From assembly GCA_963422775.4 (NCBI GenBank), contig CAUJSJ030000154.1, positions 27,854 to 91,853 of the forward strand: a stretch of DNA of 64,000 nucleotides. Reading direction: 5' to 3'. The DNA comes from Pelomonas sp963422775 (GTDB taxonomy: Bacteria > Pseudomonadota > Gammaproteobacteria > Burkholderiales > Burkholderiaceae_C). Below, one piece after another: positions 36,475 through 44,518 of this stretch. The notes below the pieces were generated by a model that had not been told where the DNA came from, made no database searches, and worked only from the letters and a program-made list of their open reading frames with translations. How positions within the stretch are numbered: position 1 is the first letter of the stretch; every line of letters starts with the position of its first letter. A program made the position numbers and the translations under genes.

Positions 36475-37047
36475 TCAATAGCTGTAAGCCAGACCCAGTT
36501 GCAGCAGGGGCTTGAAGCGCAGGTCGCGCATCGCGTCCTCGAAGCCCTGGGCGCTGCTGCGGCCCAGGCGCAGGCCGCTGTAGGAGCCCGACATCAGGCC
36601 GAAGTCGGCGCTGAACGCGAAGCCGCTGCCGTGCACGCGGCCGGTGTAGCCGATACCGAGGTAGGACAGGTTGGCGCTGGGTTCCAGCGAATAGGCATCC
36701 GGGCCATTCAGGGACACGCTGCGCCGGCCCGCCGAGACGGGGCCGTTGCCCAGCGCGAGGCCGCCACTGCTCTGCGACATGGACAGCGGGCCGAGCAGCA
36801 GGCCACCGGTGGCGCGCAGGCCGCCGCGCAGGCTGGTGAAGCCGGAGCTGGTCAGGTAGTAGTCGCCCAGCAGGTTGGCGCTCAGCAGGCGGGAGCCGCC
36901 GAGGTGGGGCGCGGTGTCGGAGCCGGCGTCTGCGCTGCTGAGCTGCAATCGCGCCTGCCAGCGCGGTTGCGCATCGCCATCGGCCCAGGCCGACAGGCTG
37001 AAGAGGGCAGAGAGGCTCAGAACTGCAGCGCTTGCAAAGCGGGCCAT
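36475..37047 (-). CDS. Exported hypothetical protein, probable outer-membrane beta-barrel
   Basis: A 190-residue protein that I do not recognise by name. The signal peptide MARFASAAVLSLSALFSLSAWA is followed by alternating polar/hydrophobic stretches (LLSANLLGDYYLTSSGF, SANLSYLGIGYTGRV, GFAFSADFGLMSG) ending in LQLGLAYSY with a terminal aromatic. This pattern is that of a small outer-membrane barrel. CAGGAGACGATC is a good ribosome site for the ATG at 37047. Confidence 0.7.
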   Translation of the reverse strand: MARFASAAVLSLSALFSLSAWADGDAQPRWQARLQLSSADAGSDTAPHLGGSRLLSANLLGDYYLTSSGFTSLRGGLRATGGLLLGPLSMSQSSGGLALGNGPVSAGRRSVSLNGPDAYSLEPSANLSYLGIGYTGRVHGSGFAFSADFGLMSGSYSGLRLGRSSAQGFEDAMRDLRFKPLLQLGLAYSY

Positions 37048-37181
37048 GATCGTCTCCTGCGCGGCGCAACGAGCGGCACCGGAAGTTGATACTACGCCCG
37101 CCGGCGACCGGGTGGCACCCAGAGTTGAGGGCAAAAGGTCACGCAAACACGGGAGGGATTCGCGCGCCGGCAAGCCTGGGT

Positions 37182-37985
37182 TCAGCCCGGCCAGCGGCCG
37201 CCACTGGCGCGAGGCCGGCCGGCGAGGTCGCGGCGCAGGCCGACTTCGGCAAATCCATGCTCGGTCAGTTGTTGCGCTACCACATCAGCCTGATCCCAGC
37301 CGTGCTCCAGCAGCAGCCAGCCGCCAGCGGCGAGATGCTGCGGTGCCGCATCGACCAGCGTGCGCAGATCGGCCAGCCCGTCACCGCCCGGCGTCAGCGC
37401 GGTGATCGGCTCGTGGCGCAGTGCTGGCAGGTGCGGATCGTTGCCAGCGATGTAGGGCGGATTGCTCACAACCAGGTCGAAGCGTTGGCCGGCCAGCGGC
37501 TCGAACCAGCTGCCGTGCCGCCAGTCGGCGGCGAGGCCCAGGCGCTCGCCGTTGCCGCGCGCCACGGCCAGTGCGTCGGCGCTGAAGTCGACGGCGCTGA
37601 CTCGCGCGCGCGGGCAGGCGGCCTTGATCGCCAGCGCGATGGCGCCGCTGCCGGTGCCGAGGTCGACGACGCTGGGCTGGCCCGGCAACGCGGCCAGCAG
37701 CTCCAGCGTCCAGTCGACGAGGGTTTCCGTGTCGGGCCGCGGGATCAGCGTGGCCGGCGTGACCTGCAGCATCAAGCCGTGGAAGGGCTGCCAGCCGGTC
37801 AGATGGGCCAGTGGCTCGCCGGCGGCCAGGCGGCGTAGATGGTCCTCAGCGTCGGGGGCGGGCGCGTCGCCATGGGTGACAAGCCAGGCGCGGTTCTGGC
37901 CGGTCAGATGGCTTAGCAGTGTCTGCACGTCACTGCGCTCGACGCCGAGCTGGCGAGCGAGGGCGAGCGCCTCGTCGACCGTCAT
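37182..37985 (-). CDS. prmC: Release factor glutamine methyltransferase
   Basis: A 267-residue SAM-dependent enzyme that methylates the GGQ glutamine of release factors. The SAM motif is VVDLGTGSGAIALAIK and the catalytic motif is VVSNPPYIAGNDPH. IPRPDTETLVDWTLE is the family signature. Its ATG overlaps the prfA stop (ATGA), linking it to its substrate. Confidence 0.96.
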   Translation of the reverse strand: MTVDEALALARQLGVERSDVQTLLSHLTGQNRAWLVTHGDAPAPDAEDHLRRLAAGEPLAHLTGWQPFHGLMLQVTPATLIPRPDTETLVDWTLELLAALPGQPSVVDLGTGSGAIALAIKAACPRARVSAVDFSADALAVARGNGERLGLAADWRHGSWFEPLAGQRFDLVVSNPPYIAGNDPHLPALRHEPITALTPGGDGLADLRTLVDAAPQHLAAGGWLLLEHGWDQADVVAQQLTEHGFAEVGLRRDLAGRPRASGGRWPG

Positions 37986-39067
37986 GCCCGGCCTTCCTCC
38001 AGCTGGGCCAACTGCTCGGCAGCCTGCGCGGCCAGCAGGCCCTGGATGACGTCCTCGAGGTCACCGTCCATGATCTGGCCCAGCTTGTAGAGCGTCAGGT
38101 TGATGCGGTGGTCGGTCAGCCGTCCCTGCGGGAAGTTGTAGGTGCGGATGCGGTCGCTGCGGTCGCCCGTGCCGATGAGGCCCTTGCGCGTGGCGGCCTC
38201 CTTGGCCTCGCGCTCGATGCGTTCCTTGTCGCGCAGCCGCGCCTGCAGCACGGCCAGGGCCTTGGCCTTGTTGCGGTGCTGGCTGCGGTCATCCTGGCAT
38301 TCGGCCACGAGGCCGGTCGGGATGTGGGTGACGCGGATCGCCGAGTCGGTCTTGTTGACGTGCTGGCCGCCGGCGCCGCTGGCGCGGAAGGTGTCGATGC
38401 GCAGCTCGGCCGGGTTCAGCGTGATCTCCTCGGCCCCGTCGGGCTCCGGCAGCACGGCCACCGTGCAGGCGCTGGTGTGGATGCGGCCCTGCGATTCGGT
38501 CGCAGGCACGCGCTGCACGCGATGGCCGCCGGATTCGAACTTCAGGCGACCGTAGACGTTGTCGCCCTCGATGCGCACGACCAGCTCCTTGTAGCCGCCG
38601 AGGTCGGAGATGTTCTCGGACAGCACCTCGCAGCGCCAGCCCTGGCGTTCGGCGAAGCGCAGGTACATCCGCGCGATGTCACCCGCGAACAGCGCGGACT
38701 CGTCGCCACCCGCGCCGGCGCGGATTTCGAGGAAGGCGTTGCGTTCGTCGTCGGGGTCCTTCGGGATGAGCGCGAGCTGCAGCTCGGCGTCCAGCGCCGT
38801 GAGCGCGGCCTGGGCCGTGGCGATCTCTTCGCGCGCCATCTCGGCCATCTCGGGGTCCGCGAGCATGTCGCGCGCCGCGGCCAGATCGGCCTCGTGCGTT
38901 TGGTAGCGGCGGTAGCGGTCGACGAGGCCGGACACCTCGGATTGCTCCTTGGTCAGCGCGCGGTAGCGCTTCATGTCGGCGGCGGCGCTGCCGTCGGCGA
39001 GGAGGGCGTCCAGCTCGGCGAGGCGAAAGCCGAGGCGGTCGAACTGCTGGCGCAGGGAGTCTTTCAT
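37982..39067 (-). CDS. prfA: Peptide chain release factor 1
   Basis: A 361-residue factor that ends translation at UAA and UAG. The GGQ loop is ASGAGGQHVNKTDSAIR. The stop-recognition tripeptide PAT lies in HRVQRVPATESQGRIHTS, which separates it from RF2 (SPF). Full length. It is 66 bp after hemA and overlaps prmC, the standard hemA-prfA-prmC order. Confidence 0.97.
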   Translation of the reverse strand: MKDSLRQQFDRLGFRLAELDALLADGSAAADMKRYRALTKEQSEVSGLVDRYRRYQTHEADLAAARDMLADPEMAEMAREEIATAQAALTALDAELQLALIPKDPDDERNAFLEIRAGAGGDESALFAGDIARMYLRFAERQGWRCEVLSENISDLGGYKELVVRIEGDNVYGRLKFESGGHRVQRVPATESQGRIHTSACTVAVLPEPDGAEEITLNPAELRIDTFRASGAGGQHVNKTDSAIRVTHIPTGLVAECQDDRSQHRNKAKALAVLQARLRDKERIEREAKEAATRKGLIGTGDRSDRIRTYNFPQGRLTDHRINLTLYKLGQIMDGDLEDVIQGLLAAQAAEQLAQLEEGRA

Positions 39068-39133
39068 GGGCGGGAAACGGCAAGGCAGTCAGGGGCGGCG
39101 CAGGTGGCGCCGGGCGGCGGCTGGAGAGCGCCG

Positions 39134-40396
39134 CTAAGACTGCTTGCCGCGCAGGAACAGGCGCGACACCGTCTGCGCCAGCTGCAGTCGCTGCTCGCCG
39201 TCGCTGGCGTGCAGTTCGGCCAGCGTGCCGTGCAAGAGCTTTTGCGTCAGGCCCTTCGAAAGAGCATCCAGCACCTCGTCCACGTCCGCGCCCTTGGCCA
39301 GCAGCTTGCGGGCGCGGGCGATTTCCACCGCGCGCCAGTCGTCGGCCTGGGCATGCAGGGCCTGGATCAGCGGCACGGTGTGGCGCTGGTCCAGCCAGTG
39401 CATGAAGCTCTGCACGCCGGTCTCGACGATGGCCTCGGCTTGCTCGACGGCGGCCTGGCGTCTTTCGCCGGCGGTCTGCACCTGCTGGGCGAGCTCGTCG
39501 ACGGTGTAGAGGTAGACGTCGTCCAGCTGGGCGACCTCGGGCTCGATGTCGCGCGGCACTGCCAAGTCGACCATGAACATCGGGCGGTGCTTGCGTTTCT
39601 TCAGCGCACGCTCGACGGCGCCCAGGCCGATCAGCGGCAGGCTGGACGCGGTGCAGGAGACGACGATGTCGAACTCATGCAGGCGCTCGGGCAGGTCGGA
39701 CAGGCGCACGGCCTCGGCGCCGAAGCGGGAGGCCAGCCTTTCGCCGCGCTCCAACGTGCGGTTGGCCACGGCCATGTGGCGCGGCGTGCGCGCGGCGAAA
39801 TGGGTCGCGGTCAGCTCGATCATCTCGCCAGCACCCACGAACAGCACGCGGGTCTTGGCCAGGTCCTCGAACAGCTGGCCGGCCAGCCGCACGGCGGCCG
39901 CGGCCATGCTGATGGAGTGGGCGCCGATCTCGGTGGAGCTGCGTACCTCCTTGGCGACCGAGAAGCTGCGCTGGAAAAGCTGGTGCAGCGTCGTGCCCAG
40001 CGCGCCAGCCGCCTCGGCTTCCTTCACGGCCTGCTTCATCTGGCCGAGGATCTGCGGCTCGCCCAGCACCATCGAATCCAGCCCGCTGGCGACGCGGAAG
40101 GCGTGGCGTGCGGCGGCGCTGCCCTGCATCACGTAGGCGTGCTCGCGCAACGCGCCGGCCTCCACGCCGCCCGTCTGCGCCAGCCAGGCGATGGCCGGCT
40201 GGACCTGGGCCGATGGCGCGGCGACGTAGACCTCGGTGCGGTTGCAGGTCGACAGGATCGCCGCCTCGGGCGCGCCGGGCAGCTTCTGTCGCAGCCCGGA
40301 CAGCGAAGGCGCCAATTGCTCCAGCGTGAACGCAAACCGCCCGCGCAGATCCAGCGGGGCGGTGTGGTGGTTCAGGCCAAGAGCGAAGACCGACAT
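39134..40396 (-). CDS. hemA: Glutamyl-tRNA reductase
   Basis: A 420-residue enzyme that reduces glutamyl-tRNA to glutamate-1-semialdehyde, the first step of C5 haem synthesis. The active-site cysteine lies in AILSTCNRTEVY. The NADPH domain shows VLFVGAGEMIELTATHFA. GLDSMVLGEPQILGQMK is a family marker. Start 40396 (MSVFALGLNHHTAP). The frame is open further upstream but has no family similarity. Confidence 0.97.
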   Translation of the reverse strand: MSVFALGLNHHTAPLDLRGRFAFTLEQLAPSLSGLRQKLPGAPEAAILSTCNRTEVYVAAPSAQVQPAIAWLAQTGGVEAGALREHAYVMQGSAAARHAFRVASGLDSMVLGEPQILGQMKQAVKEAEAAGALGTTLHQLFQRSFSVAKEVRSSTEIGAHSISMAAAAVRLAGQLFEDLAKTRVLFVGAGEMIELTATHFAARTPRHMAVANRTLERGERLASRFGAEAVRLSDLPERLHEFDIVVSCTASSLPLIGLGAVERALKKRKHRPMFMVDLAVPRDIEPEVAQLDDVYLYTVDELAQQVQTAGERRQAAVEQAEAIVETGVQSFMHWLDQRHTVPLIQALHAQADDWRAVEIARARKLLAKGADVDEVLDALSKGLTQKLLHGTLAELHASDGEQRLQLAQTVSRLFLRGKQS

Positions 40397-40452
40397 GGGG
40401 GTGAATTGTAGGATTCGCGACCTTCGCCGCCCCTGACGCTGATCAATTCCCG

Positions 40453-40728
40453 ATGAGTCCGTTTGACGCCTTCTGGCATATCGCCAACCTGTTCGCCCCG
40501 GCCTGGGGGCTGGCGGCACTGCTGGCAACGGCCATCAAGGGGCTGTGGCGACGGGAGGCGAAGGCTTTGCGTTGGCTGCGGCTGTGGGGCTGGGGGGCGG
40601 CAGGCGGAAGTGCTGCCGTGATCGCTTCGCTGGCCCTGCTGGGCGGCGACGGCAGGATGGCAGGCTACGCCTTGCTGGTGCTGGGCGTGGCGCTGCCGCA
40701 GTGGTGGCTGTTGAGCATCAAACGCTGA
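40453..40728 (+). CDS. Small inner-membrane protein of unknown function
   Basis: A 91-residue hydrophobic protein with three likely membrane segments (around HIANLFAPAWGLAALLATAI, GWGAAGGSAAVIASLALL and MAGYALLVLGVALPQWWLL) separated by a basic loop (WRREAKALRWLR). It diverges from hemA and its end overlaps the convergent miaB by 11 bases. No family is recognised. Confidence 0.65.
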   Translation: MSPFDAFWHIANLFAPAWGLAALLATAIKGLWRREAKALRWLRLWGWGAAGGSAAVIASLALLGGDGRMAGYALLVLGVALPQWWLLSIKR

Positions 40729-42073
40729 GGACGTCTTCCGTCGTGACGACCTCGCCGCGCAGCGAATGCGCGAATGCCGTCGTGATGCGCACGTCGACGA
40801 GCTGGTTCATCAGCCGCGGCGAGCCGGGGAAGTTGACGATGCGGTTGCACTCGGTGCGGCCCATCAGCTCGGTGGCGTCCTTGCGGGCCGTGCCGGTGAC
40901 GAGCACCTGTTCGACCTTGCCGACCATGCCTTGCGAGATCGTCAGCGCGTGCGCCTCGATGGCGGCCTGCAGCTCCTGCAGGCGACGGACCTTGACTTCG
41001 TAGGGCGTCGTGTCTTCCAGCGCTGCGGCCGGCGTGCCGGGGCGCGGGCTGAAGATGAAGCTGAACGAGGCGTCGAAGCCGACGTCGTGCACCAGCTTCA
41101 TCAGCTTGGCGTGGTCTTCGTCCGTCTCGCCGGGGAAGCCGACGATGAAATCGCTGGCCAGGCGCAGGTCCGGGCGGATGGCGCGCAGCTTGCGCACGGT
41201 GCTCTTGAACTCCAGCGCCGTGTAGCCGCGCTTCATCGCCATCAGGATGCGGTCGCTGCCGTGCTGCACCGGCAGGTGGAGGTGGTTCACGAGCTGCGGG
41301 ATCTTGCCGTAAGCCTCGATGAGACGGGGGCTGAACTCGTTGGGGTGGCTGGTCGTGAAGCGCAGGCGCTTGATGCCCGGGATCTCGGCCGCGTATTCCA
41401 GCAGCAGGGCCAGGTCGGCGAACTCGGCCGTGTCGCCCATCTTGCCGCGGTAGGCATTGACGTTCTGACCCAGCAGGTTGATCTCCATGACGCCCTGGTC
41501 GGCCAGGCCGGCGATCTCGGTCAGCACATCGTCAAACGGCCGCGAGACCTCTTCGCCGCGGGTGTAGGGCACCACGCAGTAGCTGCAGTACTTGGAGCAG
41601 CCTTCCATGATGGACACGAAGGCCGACGCGCCGTCGACCTTGGCCGGCGGCAGGTGGTCGAACTTCTCGATCTCGGGGAAGGAGATGTCCACCTGCGGGC
41701 GGCGCGTCTCGCGGCGGGCGTCGAGCATGGCGGGCAGGCGGTGCAGGGTCTGCGGGCCGAAGACGACGTCCACGTAGGGGGCACGTTCGATGATGGCCGC
41801 GCCTTCCTGGCTGGCCACGCAGCCGCCGACGCCGATCATGACGCCCTTGGCCTTGAGGTGCTTCACACGGCCGAGGTCGCTGAAGACCTTCTCCTGAGCC
41901 TTTTCCCGCACCGAGCAGGTGTTGAAGAGGATGAGGTCGGCTTGCTCGACGTCGGTCGTCGGTTCGTAGCCCTGCGCAGCGCCCAGCACGTCAGCCATCT
42001 TGTCCGAGTCGTACTCGTTCATCTGGCAGCCGAAGGTCTTGATGTAGACCTTCTTGGTCGTCGTTTCGCTCAT
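40718..42073 (-). CDS. miaB: tRNA-2-methylthio-N6-dimethylallyladenosine synthase
   Basis: A 451-residue radical-SAM methylthiotransferase that modifies A37 of tRNAs reading UNN codons. The N-terminal domain has cysteines in TFGCQMNEYDS, FNTCSVREKAQ and GGCVASQEG. The radical-SAM cluster is EGCSKYCSYCVVPYTRGEE. A C-terminal TRAM domain follows. Start 42073 overlaps the previous gene's stop (ATGA). Confidence 0.97.
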   Translation of the reverse strand: MSETTTKKVYIKTFGCQMNEYDSDKMADVLGAAQGYEPTTDVEQADLILFNTCSVREKAQEKVFSDLGRVKHLKAKGVMIGVGGCVASQEGAAIIERAPYVDVVFGPQTLHRLPAMLDARRETRRPQVDISFPEIEKFDHLPPAKVDGASAFVSIMEGCSKYCSYCVVPYTRGEEVSRPFDDVLTEIAGLADQGVMEINLLGQNVNAYRGKMGDTAEFADLALLLEYAAEIPGIKRLRFTTSHPNEFSPRLIEAYGKIPQLVNHLHLPVQHGSDRILMAMKRGYTALEFKSTVRKLRAIRPDLRLASDFIVGFPGETDEDHAKLMKLVHDVGFDASFSFIFSPRPGTPAAALEDTTPYEVKVRRLQELQAAIEAHALTISQGMVGKVEQVLVTGTARKDATELMGRTECNRIVNFPGSPRLMNQLVDVRITTAFAHSLRGEVVTTEDVLSV

Positions 42074-42447
42074 GGCTTCACCCACGTCTGGTTGCCGGGA
42101 TTGAACTGCCAGGTCGCGGCCTCGGCCGGTGTCGTCGGCCAGGGCTTGTTGGCGACCTCGGCGGGGTTCAGCAGCCAGACATCCATGATCAGGCCGCTGC
42201 TCTCGACCGTGTAATGCACGATGAACTTCTGGCCGGTGATGCTGGCCGGTTGAACGAGCAGGTTGGTGTCGCCCTTGATGCGGCTGCCTGGCGCCAGGCG
42301 CGCGTACTTGCCGTTCAACAGCACGTCGGGGTGCTGGGTGACGACGAGTTCGCCGCGCAAGGTGTTGGGTGTGAAGAAACGGTGCTGCTGGGCCTGTGCG
42401 GCCGAGCAGCTGACGGCAAGCATCAGCGGGAAAACACAGCGGTACAT
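42070..42447 (-). CDS. Exported hypothetical protein upstream of miaB
   Basis: A 125-residue protein with a signal peptide (MYRCVFPLMLAVSCSAAQAQ). The body has the segment RGELVVTQHPDVLLNGKYARLAPGSRI and ends in WQFNPGNQTWVKP. This looks like a small periplasmic protein common in Burkholderiales, but I cannot assign a function. It is translationally coupled to miaB by a 4-base overlap. Confidence 0.7.
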   Translation of the reverse strand: MYRCVFPLMLAVSCSAAQAQQHRFFTPNTLRGELVVTQHPDVLLNGKYARLAPGSRIKGDTNLLVQPASITGQKFIVHYTVESSGLIMDVWLLNPAEVANKPWPTTPAEAATWQFNPGNQTWVKP

Positions 42448-42456
42448 GGCATGTCC

Positions 42457-42536
42457 AGTGGCTGCGGAAGCAGCCACTTGTCAGTGACTGCTGCGAGAGC
42501 AGTCACTTTGGCATGACTGCTGCGAGGCGGCGTCAC
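42457..42536. repeat. Three tandem related hairpins
   Basis: Unit 1: AGTGGCTGC-GGAA-GCAGCCACT (42457-42478). Unit 2: AGTGACTGCT-GCGAG-AGCAGTCACT (42483-42507). Unit 3 begins TGACTGCTGCGAG (from 42514) and is a decayed copy whose 3' arm no longer pairs well. The units share GTGRCTGC arms and are spaced about 27-30 bp apart, between the miaB operon and tRNA-Met. Confidence 0.7.
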
Positions 42537-42555
42537 AAGACGCTGCGGAAATGAA

Positions 42556-42582
42556 AACGGCCCGAGGGGTGCTCGGGCCGTT
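42556..42582 (-). terminator. Terminator of tRNA-Met
   Basis: A perfect 11-bp stem (AACGGCCCGAG/CTCGGGCCGTT, 5-base loop) followed by TTTTC on the minus strand, 11 bp after the tRNA 3' end. Confidence 0.82.
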
Positions 42583-42593
42583 CTCTCTTGTTC

Positions 42594-42670
42594 TGGTGGC
42601 GCTTCAGGGACTCGAACCCCGGACCTGTGGATTATGATTCCATCGCTCTAACCAACTGAGCTAAAGCGCC
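42594..42670 (-). tRNA. tRNA-Met (anticodon CAT), elongator type
   Basis: Read on the minus strand: acceptor stem GGCGCTT/AAGCGCC, D-arm AGCTCAGTTGGTTAGAGC, anticodon loop ATCATAA (CAT), T-loop GTTCGAG and encoded CCA. A paired first acceptor base argues against an initiator. A lysidine-modified tRNA-Ile(CAT) cannot be fully excluded by eye. Confidence 0.9.
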
Positions 42671-42724
42671 TGAGCCCGCCATTCTAAGCGAAGTTTTTTG
42701 GCGCTGGCAAGCGTGTCGCGCAGA

Positions 42725-44395
42725 TCAGGGCGCGACAGCCGCCAGGAAAGGCTGCAGCGGCTTGCCGGGCAGGCGCTTCAGGCCTTCGACGAGCTGGGTC
42801 GCGTTGAACACCGCGCCGGCGTCATTCGTGTGGGTGCGGGCATCGGAGAAGAAGCTGTCGGCGCGCTCGGCGCCGATGCCGCGATAGGCCTCGGTCACGA
42901 GCATCGTCAGGTCGATGAACTGGGCGCCATGGGCACGGGCGACTTGTTCACCCCAGGCAGCGTAGCTCTCGAAGTCGCGCGGCTGGCCGGCCTGCCAGCG
43001 ATCCTTGTGCGGGATGGGTGACAGCACCACGACGCTCGCGCCCTTGGCCTTGGCATCGTTGATGTAGCGCGCGAGGTACCAGCCGAAGCTGTGCACCATC
43101 TCCTTGCTGCCGTCGGGCCGGGTGTCTTCCACCGCCTCCGGGCCGATGCCCGGCACCGAGCCGCGGTTCTTGCCGGCGGGGTCGCCGATGCGGGCGCCGT
43201 CGTTGTGGCCGAACTGGATCAGCAGCGTGTCGCCGGCTTTCAGCTGCTCCAGCACAGACGCCCAGCGGCCTTCAGTGAAAAAGGTGCGGCTGCTGCGGCC
43301 GCCGATGGCGTTGTTGACGACGTTGATGCGCTGCGTGTCGAAGAGGGCAGCCAGCCGCTCGCCCCAGCCATAGGCGCCGTTCTGGCCGCCGCTGCGCACG
43401 GTGGAGTCGCCGATCAGCACGAGGCTGGGCAGCCTGGGATCGCGCGGGGCTTCGACCTTGACCTTGCGCGCATCGACGACGGGCCTGTCATCGCTGCCGT
43501 CCGGCGCGAAGCGGCGCGTGTAGACGGCGTCGGGCAGCACCTTGCTCTGCAGCAGGCCGGCGACGACGAGCTGGGCGTTCAGCGTGGCGCCGGCCAGGTT
43601 GGTGTGCACGGTCTCCTCGGGAGTGCCGCGCGGGAACACGTCGTCAACCGCCGCCCTGCCCAGCGCCTCGTAGCGCAGCGCGCCCCATTCGTTGAGATCG
43701 ATGAAGGCCACGCCTTCCTGCTTGGCCACCTCGGCCGCCCAGGCCGCGAAGTTGCCGCCGGCGCGCTGCACCTTGTTGCCGTCAGCATCCCAGCGCTTGC
43801 GGATCACCGGCGAGCAGACGACGGGCGTGCCGCCGGCTGCGCGGATCTCGGCGACGTAGCCGCGCAGGTAGGCACCGTAGGTGTAGACGGTCTCGCGCTT
43901 GCCGGTCAGCTGGTTGTCGATCTCTTCCTGCTCCGGGCCGATGCCGCGCAGCACGCCGCGGGCGCGGCTGTTGTCGTTCACGGGGCTGGCGTCGTTGTGG
44001 CCGAACTGCATGACGACCCAGTCGCCCTTTTTGATGAAGGGCTTGGTGCGCTCCCAATGGCCGCTGCTGCGGTAGGTGCGGCTGGACAGGCCGCCCACGG
44101 CGCGATTGACCACGTTGATCCTGTTCAAGTCGAAGTAGCCGGCGATCGGGTTGCCCCAGCCCCACTGGCCTTCGGGGCCCTTGCCTTGGCCGTCGTCGCG
44201 GCCGTTGCGCACGGTCGAGTCGCCGATGAGGATCAGCGACGGCAGCTCGGGCCTGGCCGGCTCGGGCAGCTGGACCTGCGCGCGGGCGGGGTCTGTCGAG
44301 GCCGTGAACGCCTGCGCATGGGCCTGGGCCAGCGGCAGCGCGACGAGCAGAGCCGCAAGGAGGGGGCGCTTGAGAAGGCGAATCATGGCGCGCAT
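42725..44395 (-). CDS. Two-domain rhamnogalacturonan acetylesterase (CE12-like SGNH hydrolase)
   Basis: A 556-residue exported protein (signal near LLAALLVALPLAQAHAQ) with two tandem SGNH esterase domains. Domain 1 has LILIGDSTVRNG (Ser about 60), VMQFGHNDAS (Asn about 134) and VHTNLAGATLNA (His about 264). Domain 2 has LVLIGDSTVRSG (Ser about 331), LIQFGHNDGA (Asn about 398) and DARTHTNDAGAVFNA (Asp about 518, His about 522). CE12 enzymes remove acetyl groups from rhamnogalacturonan-I. At the position of the domain 2 Asp, domain 1 has Glu. The gene diverges from the PL22-like gene. The start could also be 44386. Confidence 0.85.
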   Translation of the reverse strand: MRAMIRLLKRPLLAALLVALPLAQAHAQAFTASTDPARAQVQLPEPARPELPSLILIGDSTVRNGRDDGQGKGPEGQWGWGNPIAGYFDLNRINVVNRAVGGLSSRTYRSSGHWERTKPFIKKGDWVVMQFGHNDASPVNDNSRARGVLRGIGPEQEEIDNQLTGKRETVYTYGAYLRGYVAEIRAAGGTPVVCSPVIRKRWDADGNKVQRAGGNFAAWAAEVAKQEGVAFIDLNEWGALRYEALGRAAVDDVFPRGTPEETVHTNLAGATLNAQLVVAGLLQSKVLPDAVYTRRFAPDGSDDRPVVDARKVKVEAPRDPRLPSLVLIGDSTVRSGGQNGAYGWGERLAALFDTQRINVVNNAIGGRSSRTFFTEGRWASVLEQLKAGDTLLIQFGHNDGARIGDPAGKNRGSVPGIGPEAVEDTRPDGSKEMVHSFGWYLARYINDAKAKGASVVVLSPIPHKDRWQAGQPRDFESYAAWGEQVARAHGAQFIDLTMLVTEAYRGIGAERADSFFSDARTHTNDAGAVFNATQLVEGLKRLPGKPLQPFLAAVAP

Positions 44396-44518
44396 GCTAG
44401 GAGCGTTGCGCGGTGGCCTGCGGCCGCGACAGCGCAAGTTCTTGAGCGATTGGCAGCCAGCAACAGTCCTTGACAGACCCGGCCCTAGAGTCGCCGCACC
44501 CTGATCCGCGGACCTGCC

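Noticed and set aside
40405..40410. TACAAT on the minus strand as the hemA -10 element.
   Set aside because: It would place the transcription start within a few bases of the ATG and there is no -35; coincidence is likelier.
42594..44400. tRNA-Met as an integration site for the pectin locus.
   Set aside because: Integrases normally use the tRNA 3' end, which here faces miaB, away from the locus. No integrase gene or repeated tRNA end was seen.
44470..44491. TTGACA followed by TAGAGT as a promoter of the PL22-like gene.
   Set aside because: The spacing is only about 10 bp, too short for a sigma-70 promoter; no better pair was found in the divergent region.
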